NCBI GenBank assembly: GCA_041687295.1
Contig: JAWLCG010000004.1
Span: forward strand, 1 to 40,033
DNA: 40,033 bases
Source: JAWLCG01 sp041687295
GTDB lineage: Bacteria > Planctomycetota > Phycisphaerae > SM23-33 > FEN-1343
Reading direction: 5' to 3'
Part shown: one piece after another, positions 26,026 to 34,918 of the stretch
Position numbering within the stretch: the first letter of the stretch is position 1
Layout: every line of letters begins with the position of its first letter
Notes under the pieces: generated by a model
The model's database searches: none
What the model was told of the DNA's origin: nothing
What the model saw: only the letters and a program-made list of their open reading frames with translations
Position numbers and translations under genes: made by a program

Positions 26026-26061
26026 AGGAGCAGGTCGGGGAGCGATCTTCGACCTGCTCCT
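26026..26061. terminator. Bidirectional intrinsic terminator
   Basis: Arms AGGAGCAGGTCG (26026-26037) and CGACCTGCTCCT (26050-26061) pair perfectly across a 12-base loop. A T-rich TCGTCTTCATCTT follows on the plus side. It lies between convergent genes ending at 25928 and 26082 and can serve both. Confidence 0.75.
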
Positions 26062-26081
26062 TCGTCTTCATCTTGGGTCAC

Positions 26082-26726
26082 CTACACCGGCGGGTAGCAT
26101 ACCTCGCCCCACTCGACCTGCGGCCCGGCCTCGATGAGGATGGCCACCATCGCCGGGACGATGTGGCCCAGGCAGTCGGTGCAGCGGGCCAGCATTCCCC
26201 GGTTGAGCTTGCTGCCGCTGGTGGCGGCTCCGTGGAAGACCTGTGAGCGCATCACGTAGAGCCGCTCGAAGAGCTCCTGGAGCAGCGAGAGCGTGTTGCC
26301 GTGGTGGCAGTCCAGCAGGGCCCGTCGGCGGGCGGCGGCGAGCTTGGCCTCCCACGGCCCGTCGCCCACCCAGAAGGGCCGAAAGAGGTGCTGGCTGTCG
26401 ATGATCGACAGGACGGCCGCCTGGCACTGGCGCACGATGTGCCCCAGCCGGTCGTCGGCGTCGTGCTCGACCACGCGGGCCACGAAGGCCTGCCACGTCA
26501 CGCGGTCGGCCGCCCCCCGGCCGTCGTCGTCCAGCCGGCCGTAGATGGCGTTGAAGGCGATCCACAGCGAGATGAACCGCCCCTCCACATCGCCCGCCCC
26601 CTCGGCCCGCTCCAGCCAGCTCAGCCCCCGCCACACGCGGATGCTGAAGGGCTGATGCGCATCGCGCAGATCCTGTGGAATCGCCTTGAACCGCTCCCGT
26701 AACGCCTCGGCCGGCTCGGTCTGCAT
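26082..26726 (-). CDS. HEPN-domain protein (putative ribonuclease)
   Basis: 214 residues from ATG 26724-26726, with GGGAGG about 9 bases upstream. All-helical: FISLWIAFNAIYG in the first half, ELFERLYVMRSQVFHGAATS near residues 151-170, then KLNRGMLARCTDCLGHIVPA. Arg160-SQVF-His165 is the Rx4H motif of HEPN RNases, common to toxins, abortive-infection and Apea-like proteins. No nucleotidyltransferase or antitoxin partner adjoins it; the only MNT sequence in the window is the relic at 4345-4548. It may be a solitary defence RNase or a member of a housekeeping HEPN family. Confidence 0.7.
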   Translation of the reverse strand: MQTEPAEALRERFKAIPQDLRDAHQPFSIRVWRGLSWLERAEGAGDVEGRFISLWIAFNAIYGRLDDDGRGAADRVTWQAFVARVVEHDADDRLGHIVRQCQAAVLSIIDSQHLFRPFWVGDGPWEAKLAAARRRALLDCHHGNTLSLLQELFERLYVMRSQVFHGAATSGSKLNRGMLARCTDCLGHIVPAMVAILIEAGPQVEWGEVCYPPV

Positions 26727-26900
26727 CGGGTGGACCTCCCATCGAAGTGGCCAGCGGGGGACTATCGGGCATGGCCCCTCCGGACGCAAGGGCCAAGCCC
26801 GGCGGGGCGGCCGGGCGCAGTGCCGGCTCGCCATCGGCCCGGGCGTGTGGTATCGTCGGGGGCGGTCCAGTAGCCTGTTCATCAGAGAGGAAGGGATGCC

Positions 26901-28982
26901 ATGAGCCGTCTGTCCCGTCTGATCCCCAAGCCCGTGTCCATGGAATGGCGCGACGGTGTTTTCGTCCTGGATGACCAGACCGCGATGGCCCCCGGCGAGG
27001 GCTGTGAGGGTCCGGCGGGGTTCCTCGCGGGTCTGCTGCGTGGTGCGACGGGGTTCGCTCTCCCAGCAGACTACGACCGGACGGAGAACACAATCGCCCT
27101 TAAGCTCGTCCAGGGGCTGGCTCCGGGCGGCTACCGGCTAGAAGTCACGCGGGAGCGGATCACCATCACGGCCTCGTGCGCTGAGGGGTTGTTCGGCGGC
27201 TGCCGGGCCCTGCGGCAGCTGCTGCCCCCGGAGATCGAATCGAGAACCCCGATAGCCGGCATCGCGTGGACGGTCCCGGCCGTGGTGATCGAGGACCGGC
27301 CGCGGTTCGCCTGGCGCGGCCTGATGCTCGACCCCGCCCGGCAGTTCCTGCCCGTCGAGGCGGTCAAGGGCGCCATCGACCTGATGGCGCTCTACGGCCT
27401 CAACCGCCTGCACCTGCACCTGAGCGACGACCAAGGCTGGCGTCTGGCGATCCCGGCCTGGCCGAAGCTGACGGCCGATCAGGAGCATTACACACAGGCG
27501 GACGTGCGGGAGCTCGTCGCCTACGCGCAGCAGCGGCACATCCTGATCGTTCCGGAGATCGACATGCCCGGCCACACCTCGGCCGCGGTGTGCGCCTACC
27601 CGGAACTCAGCTGCCGAGGCGAGCCCATCACCCGGCCGACGCGGGCGGGCAACTACGCTGACATCCTCTGCCCCGGCCAGGACCGCGTCTACGACTTCAT
27701 CGCCCAGGTTCTGGCCGAGTGCGCCCGCCTCTTCCCGGGGTCCTTCATCCACATCGGCGGGGATGAGACGGTCAAGGAGCACTGGAGCACCTGCCCCCAC
27801 TGCCGTCAGCGGATGGCCGAGGACGGGCTGGAGGATCTCAAGGCCCTGGAGCATTCCTTCGTGGGCCGGGTCGAGGCCATCATCCACGGCCTCGGCAAGC
27901 GGATGGTCGGCTGGGACGAGGTGCTGGAGCTACGTGCCGAGGGGATCGGGCATGAAGTCGCGGTGACCTACCCCGCCACACCCGAGCAGGACCGGCGCAG
28001 GGGCGACACGGTGATCCATTCGTGGCGCGACCCGTCCGGCACGAAGGCGGCGGCCCGGCTGGGCCATGAGGTGGTCGCGAGCAACCAGGCCGGCGTGTAC
28101 CTCAACTACTCCCCCCGGCGGCTGCCGTTGGAGGAGGTCTACGCGTATGACCCCATCCCTGAGGGGCTGAGTCCCGACCAGGCTGCACGGGTCCTGGGCG
28201 TGGAGGCCTGCCTGTGGGGATGGATGCAGGACAAGGCCCAGCGGGAGCAGCACCTGCTGCCACGCCTGTGCGCGGTGGCCGAGCGGGCCTGGAGCGATGC
28301 AGGGACACGGGACCTTGCGGACCTGCGGAACCGGCTGATCCGGCATCGGCGTCGCTGGGACCGGATGGGGCTCTCGTCCTGCCCGGTCGACTGGGCAGAG
28401 GTGACCTACGCCCACCCCGCCTGCGTCGGTGAGCATGTTGACGCGTTCGAGCTGCACTTCTCGGTCCGCAACCGGGGCGACGAGCCCTGCCGCGTGCAGG
28501 GCCGGCCGGCCGACGGGGCGGGAGTGGAGATGGAGCCGGCCGCCATCGACCAGACCGTCCCGCCGGGCGAGACGGTGACCTGTAGCGCGATGTTCAGCAA
28601 GGAGGGCGGCTGGGGGCTGAGTAACCCCGTTCCCTTCCGGATGGACTGGCAGTCCGCCTATGGCGACGTCCGGCAGCGCTGGTCGCTGAGCGTCGCCCCG
28701 GAGCAGCCGTTCACTTGCCCCGAGGGCACGCCCGACGGGTCCGCAGGGTTCTGGGACGGGAGGATGCCGCTGGCCATCGGGCCCGAAGCGCGCTTCGGCG
28801 TATGCCAGGACGACACGCACACCTACCTGGGTCTCCACGTGGCCAAGAGCAAGCTCTTCACCGACCCCGCCCGGACCCCCTGGGAGCAGGACAGCGTCGA
28901 GATCCGCTTCGACGGGCGAAGCGACCGGGAACGCTTCTTCTCCGACGGCGAGATCGAGTTCGCGGACATCCTTCCGATCTGA
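26901..28982 (+). CDS. GH20 beta-N-acetylhexosaminidase, ended by an in-frame TGA
   Basis: 693 residues from ATG 26901 with GAGAGGAAGGG upstream. About 1-125 is the GH20b lead domain; the catalytic barrel from about 130 shows FAWRGLMLDPARQFLPVEAV, LHLHLSDDQGWRL, VPEIDMPGHT and FIHIGGDETVKEHW with the Asp288-Glu289 pair that polarises the N-acetyl group and donates the proton. The usual WGE near the end of the barrel reads WGWMQDK, so subsite -1 may differ. The C-terminus (about 605 on) begins a CBM9-like domain and stops at TGA 28980-28982, with homologous sequence continuing in the same frame. Catalysis should survive. Removes terminal GlcNAc or GalNAc from glycans; no clear signal peptide. 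Confidence 0.88.
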   Translation: MSRLSRLIPKPVSMEWRDGVFVLDDQTAMAPGEGCEGPAGFLAGLLRGATGFALPADYDRTENTIALKLVQGLAPGGYRLEVTRERITITASCAEGLFGGCRALRQLLPPEIESRTPIAGIAWTVPAVVIEDRPRFAWRGLMLDPARQFLPVEAVKGAIDLMALYGLNRLHLHLSDDQGWRLAIPAWPKLTADQEHYTQADVRELVAYAQQRHILIVPEIDMPGHTSAAVCAYPELSCRGEPITRPTRAGNYADILCPGQDRVYDFIAQVLAECARLFPGSFIHIGGDETVKEHWSTCPHCRQRMAEDGLEDLKALEHSFVGRVEAIIHGLGKRMVGWDEVLELRAEGIGHEVAVTYPATPEQDRRRGDTVIHSWRDPSGTKAAARLGHEVVASNQAGVYLNYSPRRLPLEEVYAYDPIPEGLSPDQAARVLGVEACLWGWMQDKAQREQHLLPRLCAVAERAWSDAGTRDLADLRNRLIRHRRRWDRMGLSSCPVDWAEVTYAHPACVGEHVDAFELHFSVRNRGDEPCRVQGRPADGAGVEMEPAAIDQTVPPGETVTCSAMFSKEGGWGLSNPVPFRMDWQSAYGDVRQRWSLSVAPEQPFTCPEGTPDGSAGFWDGRMPLAIGPEARFGVCQDDTHTYLGLHVAKSKLFTDPARTPWEQDSVEIRFDGRSDRERFFSDGEIEFADILPI

Positions 28983-29246
28983 GTGAGCCCCGCCAGCGCG
29001 GGCGAGCCGCACGGGGCCCTCTACCGCCAGGACAGCCTGCCCGACGGCACACGCGTCACGTGCGTGCCGGTCGACGGCGGTTACCAGACGACCGTCGCCA
29101 TCCCGGCTCGATGGGACGTGTTCCGCGTCAACATCGCCATCAACTGGGCGAACGGCCAGACCGTGGAGAAGCGATTCTGGCGGCCGCCCTGGCGCGATGA
29201 GGACAGCTTCCCGTGGTCGGGGACCTTCTCCCGGCGAGGACGCTGA
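28983..29246 (+). pseudogene. Read-on of the GH20 C-terminal CBM9-like domain after the TGA
   Basis: Immediately after TGA 28980-28982, in the same frame, 87 more codons (GALYRQDSLPDGTRVTCVPV, YQTTVAIPARWDVF, VNIAINWANGQTVEKRFWRP) complete the beta-sandwich that the preceding residues begin (MPLAIGPEARFGVCQDDTHT, YLGLHVAKSKLF). No separate ribosome site is apparent for a new start. A C-to-T change of CGA would explain the stop. Readthrough is possible but unproven. The stop at 29244-29246 shares its last base with the ATG of the next frame. Confidence 0.65.
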
Positions 29247-29737
29247 TGGATGACCTTCGTCTCTTGCCTGTCTCGTCCTGGGTGCGGCACCAACGCGCCC
29301 GGGTCTTGCTGTGGCTTGCTTTTCTGGGGGCCCTGCGAGCCTACCTCGCCCGCGCCCGCCGAGGCGCAGCCCTGCCCGACGGCGTCGGCGTGGTGGTGCA
29401 GGACGAGATCGAGACCCTCGACCACAACCGCGACACGCAGGTCCGCTGGGCCATGATGACGGCAGCCGAGGTCGAGATCACCGCCCCCGACGCCGCCACA
29501 CTCTGCCAGGATGGTCAGCACCTCACCCTGCGCGTCCTGGAGCCCACGGGCGCGCAGCTGGAGGTCTACGCTACCGAGCCCCCGCCGGACGAGCACGACC
29601 AGCCCAACCCCGGCACCCGCATGGTCGGCTTCACGGTCCACCTGCCCCCAACCAGCGAACATCGCCTGGTGGTGCTGCTGGCCCCAGGCACACGCGAAGG
29701 GCCGGCCCCTGCCGTCAAGCCGCTCGAGCAGTGGTAG
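29246..29737 (+). pseudogene. Heparinase II/III C-terminal fragment
   Basis: 163 codons. From about residue 40 the sequence (GVGVVVQDEIE, VRWAMMTAAEVEITAPDAAT, LCQDGQHLTLRVLEP, RLVVLLAPG, VKPLEQW) matches the C-terminal beta-sandwich of heparinase II/III-like lyases, which are normally 600 residues or more. The toroid and catalytic residues are absent, and the first 35 residues are only partly protein-like. Remnant of an adjacent glycan lyase gene after deletion. Confidence 0.6.
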
Positions 29738-30035
29738 CCCGATCAGATGGCTGGCGTGCAGCGGAGAGCGGCCCCACATTCGCCTGCTGTTCGCTGTTCC
29801 GATGTAAGCTCAGGCATTGTGTGGCTCTGCCCTGCGGCTCGGGCGAGTTGAGTGATCCCGGAGTAAGTCACACCAACACCAATTGCCCGGGTAGGTGAAG
29901 ACGGCCTCGGGTGGGTTCCACTGGTACGCCGGTGGGAGGGTTGACGCCCCGGCCGAAGTCTGCATAGTGACGGTGAGGAATCCCTGGCCGTGGGATCGCG
30001 CCGGGACAGGCCTGACTTCCAGTGGAGCGCACGCT
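29738..30035. other. Intergenic region, no gene seen
   Basis: About 300 bases between the heparinase fragment and the six-hairpin glycosidase. An in-frame extension upstream of 30036 is open but not protein-like. GGAG at 30023-30026 serves the next gene. A stretch near 29850 (GATCCCGGAGTAAGTC) faintly recalls the repeat ends but is too diverged to call. Confidence 0.5.
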
Positions 30036-32531
30036 ATGAGCCGCAGCGAGAAGCACTCTCAGCCTTCCCAGGACATCCTGCGCGGCCTGCCAGAGCCCCT
30101 TCGGCCGCAGGCGGACGCGCCGACTGACCCGTACCGCGTGGTCGACGACGGGCCGCGGAACCTGGCGTGTCGGCCCTTCGACTACCGCAACCCCCTGCCG
30201 ACGACCCTGCTGGCGGAGCTGGATCGCGACTGGCACGGCGGCTCGACGACCGAGCCGATCGACTGGCCCGTGGACGATGCCGGCGCGCCGTTCGACTACT
30301 ACATCAACGGCCGGGCCGGCCTGGGCGTGCCCGGCGGGCCGGAATGCGGCATCGTGGACCTGTTCGGCACGCTGCGGATGTTCACCGGGGCGTGGGCCTT
30401 CGGCCTGGGCGAGGGAGCTGCCCCGCCTCGGCTGCGGGCCAAGCGGCTGGTTGCCTCGCACCGGCCCGACTGCTGGGCCGAGACGACCCACGCCGGGCGG
30501 ACCTACCGCTTCACCTGGTCGGCCGTTCGACTCGACGAGGCCCCGCCGGTGGACTACCCGGCCGCGGGCAACCCCTCGTACGAATGGGCCGGCAGCGCCC
30601 AGCCCCGCGGGCGGAACCTGTTCTACGTGATGCGCTGCCGCGTGGACGGACCGGCCGACGGCGTGATCCTGCACACGGGGTTCTCGCAGGCCCCCGCGCG
30701 ATGCGCGGGGTGCCCCGGTTCCGGCGGCCTCTACGCGCCGCCCTGGACGAACCTGCGGTGGGACGCGCTGGGCGGGGGCTTCCTTCGGCTGCTGGCCGAC
30801 CACGAGGGCACGGCCTACACGCTGGGCGTCCTGATGCTGCGGAACTGCTCGGCGAGCGAGGCCCCCCGCGCGATCGACCACTGGCCGCCGGCCACGCCGC
30901 GGAGCCCGCAACGCGACGGCTGGGCCGAGCTGGCCCTCTCGGCCGAGCCGGGCGGGGGCGAGGCCCTCGTGGAGTGGCGCATCGCGGGCCTGCCGATGCC
31001 GGCCGCCGAGGACGCCTGCCTGCTCGGCGCATCCAGCGAGACCCTCGACGACCGGGCCGCCTCCGCCTGGGATCAGCGGCGCCGGGTCGGCCTGCAGCTG
31101 GCCCTGCCGGAGGCGAAGGTGGAGTCGGCCTTCCATCAGGCCATGAACCACCTGGACATGTGCCTGGTGACGCTGGACGAGTCGGTCTTCCCCACGCCGG
31201 GCCCCAGCGGCGGCTACCACCGCTTCTTCGACCGCGACGCCGTCGACATGATCCACGCCTACGACATCGTCGGCGACGTCGCCTCGGCCCGGGCGATGAT
31301 GCGCCACTACTGGCTCCGCGAGGTCGACCAGGAGTCCAGCGGCATGATCCTTTGGCTGCTGGGCAAGCACTACCGCCTGACGCGCGACCGGGACTGGCTG
31401 GCCGAGATGATGCCCGAGGTGATCCGCCGCATGTCCTGGCTGGTCCGCTGCTGGGCCGGCAGCCGGGAGGAGAATGACGGCCTGCTGCCCATCACCAGCG
31501 CGGGCGACAATGAGCGGATCAAGGGCCACTACGTCTCCTACCACATGTACGCCGTCGCCGGCGCCCGCTACGCCGCCCTGCTCGCCGAGGCCGCCGGCCG
31601 GGAGGCCCTGGCCTGCCAGTGGGGGGCGTTCCACCGGCAGTTCCGCTCGGCCGTGCTGCGGGCAATGGGCCGGACGGTCGCCGGCACCGGTGGCGTCATC
31701 ACGCCGGGCTTCGCCGGGTACGACGAGGAGTCGTGCGAGGGTTCCTACGGCCCCAGCGGCGGGATCGACTGGCACAACATGGGGGCCGTCTTCCCGACCG
31801 AGCTGCTGCCGCCGGACCACCCCTGGATCGACAGCTCCCTGCGGCGGTGGCGGCACGTGTACCTCGAGGGCATCGTGCCCTACCCCTTCCGCGGCAAGTA
31901 CTACTGGGCGCACAACTACAACACGATGAACCTCTCGGAGGCCTGGCTGCGCCGCGGCGACTGGGCCGAGACGCTCCGCGACCTCTACGGCGTGCTGCTG
32001 CACACCGGCTCGACGCACGCCTCGGGCGAGGTCATCGACACGGCCGGGCGGCAGGACCTCGACTGCACGCCGCATAACTGGTTCAGCGGAAAGCTGGTGC
32101 GGTTCGTCCGCGACCTGCTGGTCTACGAGGGCGGCGACGACCGGTTGCATCTGCTGGGCTGTCTGTCGCCGGCCTGGCTGGGGGCCGGGGAGCGGCTGAG
32201 CATCAGCGACGCGCCGACCGAACTGGGCCCGATCAGCCTGCACGCCGACGTGCGGGAGGATGGCCTGGACCTGCGGATCGACCACCAGGGCCGACCCGAC
32301 TGTCGGGGCTTGGCGCTGCACCTGCCGCCGTTCCTGCAGGACGTGTCGGTTCGTGCCGATGGCGTGCCGGTCGCCCGGGCTGCCAAAGACTGGCCGCTGC
32401 CGGCAGGCACCACACGCGTATCTGTCGACTGGCGGCCGGGGCCGATGCCCGACCTGTCGTTCGCGCGGGTCGTCGAGTCGTTCGTAAAGGACTACCGCTG
32501 TCGGGTGCAGCAGCGGAAGGCTCAGCCATAG
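30036..32531 (+). CDS. Six-hairpin (alpha/alpha)6 glycoside hydrolase
   Basis: 831 residues from ATG 30036, GGAG 9 bases upstream. The N-terminal ~350 residues are a beta-sandwich (LRMFTGAWAFGLGEGAAPP, WAETTHAGRTYRFTWSAVRL). About 370-740 is a helical toroid: PSGGYHRFFDRDAVDMIHAY, WLREVDQESSGMILWLLGKH, DGLLPITSAGDNERIKGHYV, GSYGPSGGIDWHNMGAVFP, YYWAHNYNTMNLSEAWLRRG and GEVIDTAGRQDLDCTPHNWF. A small beta domain closes it (ISLHADVREDGLDLRIDHQG). This resembles GH15/GH63/GH78-type inverting enzymes with acidic residues in the Asp-rich helices, but I cannot place the family or catalytic pair. No signal peptide. Part of the glycan locus. Confidence 0.7.
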   Translation: MSRSEKHSQPSQDILRGLPEPLRPQADAPTDPYRVVDDGPRNLACRPFDYRNPLPTTLLAELDRDWHGGSTTEPIDWPVDDAGAPFDYYINGRAGLGVPGGPECGIVDLFGTLRMFTGAWAFGLGEGAAPPRLRAKRLVASHRPDCWAETTHAGRTYRFTWSAVRLDEAPPVDYPAAGNPSYEWAGSAQPRGRNLFYVMRCRVDGPADGVILHTGFSQAPARCAGCPGSGGLYAPPWTNLRWDALGGGFLRLLADHEGTAYTLGVLMLRNCSASEAPRAIDHWPPATPRSPQRDGWAELALSAEPGGGEALVEWRIAGLPMPAAEDACLLGASSETLDDRAASAWDQRRRVGLQLALPEAKVESAFHQAMNHLDMCLVTLDESVFPTPGPSGGYHRFFDRDAVDMIHAYDIVGDVASARAMMRHYWLREVDQESSGMILWLLGKHYRLTRDRDWLAEMMPEVIRRMSWLVRCWAGSREENDGLLPITSAGDNERIKGHYVSYHMYAVAGARYAALLAEAAGREALACQWGAFHRQFRSAVLRAMGRTVAGTGGVITPGFAGYDEESCEGSYGPSGGIDWHNMGAVFPTELLPPDHPWIDSSLRRWRHVYLEGIVPYPFRGKYYWAHNYNTMNLSEAWLRRGDWAETLRDLYGVLLHTGSTHASGEVIDTAGRQDLDCTPHNWFSGKLVRFVRDLLVYEGGDDRLHLLGCLSPAWLGAGERLSISDAPTELGPISLHADVREDGLDLRIDHQGRPDCRGLALHLPPFLQDVSVRADGVPVARAAKDWPLPAGTTRVSVDWRPGPMPDLSFARVVESFVKDYRCRVQQRKAQP

Positions 32532-32569
32532 GCAAGAAGCGGGAAAGTCGAGGTGAACCGAGGATCTCC

Positions 32570-32660
32570 GCAGGAACTCCGCTGGAACGGGGCCATCCAC
32601 TCATCCTGCAGAGCGTGGATCTCGATCTGCGGCTTGATGCTGGCCGCCGGTCTCTCGACT
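32570..32660 (-). pseudogene. Relic of an aldo/keto reductase C-terminus
   Basis: The minus strand reads EIHALQDEWMAPF, against EIHALQTEWMAPF at the end of the AKR at 4571-5473. DNA identity is about nine in ten over 54 bases and extends past the AKR stop, where this copy has CAG instead of TAG. Upstream homology stops after about 20 codons. Next to it, 32545-32569 matches the leader of the truncated DUF5060 gene (AAGTCGAGGTGAA shared with 22393-22405). The whole 178-base gap is thus assembled from two gene scraps. Confidence 0.7.
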
Positions 32661-32709
32661 CGGTACAAAGGGCGAAGGCAGGTCACGCAAACCCAAAGGG
32701 AGGTGCGGC

Positions 32710-34530
32710 ATGGAATACTACGGAGCGTGGAACCGCGATCAGCTGCTGATCGCCCACGGCTGGCTGGAAGGGCAGCTCGACCTCGCGGAGCTGTTCATCG
32801 ACCTCTACGACGACCCGCGCTGGCTGGATCGGCTGCTCGCCCAGTTCCCCCAGGCCGACCCGACCGGCCGCGGGCAGATCTCGGCCGAGCAGGCGGTTCG
32901 GTGGCACGTGGCGCGGGTGCCGGTGCTCACGCCGGGGGCGCCCGACCTGCGGTACATGCCCCGCGACGTGAGCCACTGGAAGGAGTCGCTCACCATGGCC
33001 GACGGGGCGGTGCTCGGCACGGAGGTCTACCTGCCCGCCGGCGAGGGGCCCTTCCCGGTGCTCGTGGGCCGGGGCGTCCGTCTGGGGGGCCAGATGGACG
33101 GCGCGCACTGGTACCTGGGCCAGGGCTACGCCGCCGTCTCGCAGGACCTGGTCCCCGAGGGCCAGGAGCTCTCGGCCGGCATGCACGGCGGGCGGGCCCG
33201 GGTGCGACGGGACACGGCCTCCGACACGGCCATCCTGCTGGACTGGGTGGCGCAGCAGGCGTGGTGCAATGGGAAGATCGGCCTGTTCGGCTACTCCGCC
33301 GGCGGGCTGGCCACACTGCCGGTGCTGGAGAGCCGCCCGCCGCAACTGACGGCGGCGGTGACGCACATCACGACGGCCGACCGCAAAGCCATCTCCAGCC
33401 TGCGCGGCGGCGTGCGGACCAGCCGCGAGCGGACCTTCAACCCCCAGACGCCCTGGGAGCCCGGCGACCCGCCGGCGGGCCGTGTCGGGCTCACGCCGCT
33501 GAGGGCGGCCGACCAGGTCGAGATTTTCAAGACGGACTTCTCGGGCTGGTTCGACATCTTCCTGCAGGGCGCGATCGACGATTGGCTGGCGTGGCGCGAG
33601 TCGGGCCGGGCCGTGCTGATCATCGGCGGCGGGGCGCACGGGGCGCTGCCCCGGCCCAGCCGTCGGCCACCGGACTACTGCGACGCCGACATCTTCTGGC
33701 CCGACGTGCCGGGCTTCGACCTGCTCAAGGGGACCGTGGATGAGTCGTCGGTCAAGTCGGTGCTCTACTACTTCCTCATGGGCGACTTCACCGACCCCGA
33801 AGCGCCCGGCAACGAGTGGCGCGTCACGCACGACTGGCCCGTGCCGCACGAGGAACGCAGCTACTACCTGACCGGCGAGAACGGACTGTCGCCCGAGCCG
33901 CCCAAGGCCGAGGCGGCCATCGATTACGCCTACGACCCGCAGCAGCCCAACGCGCGGGCGGACATCGAGTGGCGCAGCCTCGTGGCCGAGGGGCCGGTGG
34001 ACCAGCGCGCCAAGCGCGACCGCGACGACGTGGTCTACTTCACCTCCGAGCCGCTCACCGAGCCGCTGGAGATCACCGGGCGCCTCCGGGCCCACCTGCA
34101 CATCAGCACCGACGTGCCGGACACGACCTTTATGGTGAAGTTCCTGGACATCTACCCCGACGGCTACGAGGCGATGATCGCGCACGGGGCGATCATGGCG
34201 CGCTACCGCGACGGGTTCGACCGGCCCACCCCGATGGAGGCCGGGAAGGTGTACGAGCTTGCGATCGACCTGTGGAGCACGGCCATCGTGCTGGCGGCGG
34301 GGCACCGGCTCGGCGTCTACATCACCAACAGCGAGTACGGCCGGTTCCAGGTGCACCCCAACCGCTGGGAGCCGACCGCCTCCTACGCCGAGGCGCTGAC
34401 GGCCCACAACCGGATCCACATCGCGCCCGAGTACCCCTCGCGGATCGTGCTGCCGGTGGTCCAGCCCGGCGCGAGCGAGGTCTACGACCCCGCGCGACAC
34501 CAGCTCTGCCACAAGAGATCGGAGCCGTAG
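32710..34530 (+). CDS. CocE/NonD-family (X-Pro dipeptidyl peptidase-like) hydrolase
   Basis: 606 residues from ATG 32710 with GGAGGT six bases upstream. An N-terminal helical extension (about 85 residues) precedes the alpha/beta-hydrolase domain: LTMADGAVLGTEVYLPAGEG, YAAVSQDLVPEGQE, and nucleophile elbow GLFGYSAGG with Ser196 (usual family form GxSYxG). GGGAHGAL is a candidate for the catalytic His region. The C-terminal jelly-roll (ITGRLRAHLHISTDVPDTTF, AGKVYELAIDLWSTAIVLAA, HRLGVYITNSEYGRF) is diagnostic for the CocE/NonD/PepX C domain. Likely an esterase or peptidase; in this setting, perhaps deacylation of glycans. No signal peptide. Confidence 0.85.
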   Translation: MEYYGAWNRDQLLIAHGWLEGQLDLAELFIDLYDDPRWLDRLLAQFPQADPTGRGQISAEQAVRWHVARVPVLTPGAPDLRYMPRDVSHWKESLTMADGAVLGTEVYLPAGEGPFPVLVGRGVRLGGQMDGAHWYLGQGYAAVSQDLVPEGQELSAGMHGGRARVRRDTASDTAILLDWVAQQAWCNGKIGLFGYSAGGLATLPVLESRPPQLTAAVTHITTADRKAISSLRGGVRTSRERTFNPQTPWEPGDPPAGRVGLTPLRAADQVEIFKTDFSGWFDIFLQGAIDDWLAWRESGRAVLIIGGGAHGALPRPSRRPPDYCDADIFWPDVPGFDLLKGTVDESSVKSVLYYFLMGDFTDPEAPGNEWRVTHDWPVPHEERSYYLTGENGLSPEPPKAEAAIDYAYDPQQPNARADIEWRSLVAEGPVDQRAKRDRDDVVYFTSEPLTEPLEITGRLRAHLHISTDVPDTTFMVKFLDIYPDGYEAMIAHGAIMARYRDGFDRPTPMEAGKVYELAIDLWSTAIVLAAGHRLGVYITNSEYGRFQVHPNRWEPTASYAEALTAHNRIHIAPEYPSRIVLPVVQPGASEVYDPARHQLCHKRSEP

Positions 34531-34682
34531 AGCAGGGCCTGCTGGTCGGAGTGTTGCGGGCCGCGGGCCCCGGTGGACCGCAGAGCCATCTGGGTGGCTG
34601 GCAAGGACCGCTCCTGACCCGCGGGCCCCTGAGTCCTAATGGGCCGGGGTTCACATTCAGAGCGTGCATTTGTGCCCTACGG

Positions 34683-34830
34683 TGTACCCCATGGCGTGAA
34701 AGACATGGTCTACCTGCGAAGCATGGTACGGCGCGCCCATGGTATGTAAGAATTTGCAGAACCTGTGAATGTAGCGGAGTGCAGCACTTTCGTGGTGAGG
34801 ACGTACGGTCTGACAACCCGGAGGTCGCAG
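34683..34830 (+). repeat. Dispersed intergenic repeat, subfamily A copy 2, tRNA-Met-like right end
   Basis: Aligns base for base with 9721-9870: TGTACCCCATGGCGTGAAA, GCATGGTACG, TATGTAAG, CAGCACTT, then AACCCGGAGGTCGCAG (34815-34830). The left inverted motif found in other copies is not recognisable. Differences between the two A copies show no third-codon bias in any frame, which argues for DNA/RNA rather than protein function. The preceding 34531-34682 holds only short GC palindromes. Confidence 0.68.
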
Positions 34831-34851
34831 CCAAGGGTCTACCCGGGTTTA

Positions 34852-34880
34852 TTGCACGTTGAAAGGTTCGAGGGTACTGT
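34852..34880 (+). promoter_or_regulatory. Possible promoter of the FAD oxidoreductase gene
   Basis: TTGCAC (34852-34857), 17 bases, TACTGT (34875-34880), about 40 bases before ATG 34919 and directly after the repeat. Confidence 0.42.
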
Positions 34881-34918
34881 AGATCCTCGGTTTGACCTGG
34901 ACACTGGAGTACTTGCAC

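Noticed and set aside
28980..28982. Selenocysteine or reassigned UGA in the GH20 gene.
   Set aside because: The position is in a carbohydrate-binding region where Sec has no expected role, no SECIS-like hairpin stands out downstream, and other genes here use TGA as a normal stop.
29790..29890. A fifth repeat copy (GAGTGATCCCGGAGTAAGTC).
   Set aside because: Only about ten scattered bases agree with the repeat end, and the rest does not align.
29868..32600. Very long open frame on the minus strand opposite the six-hairpin glycosidase (and similar long antisense frames opposite other genes, e.g. 14020-16800).
   Set aside because: High-GC codon use on the real strand leaves the complementary frames open. 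The products are Ala/Arg/Gly/Val-rich with no domain pattern, and the opposite strand encodes clear families.
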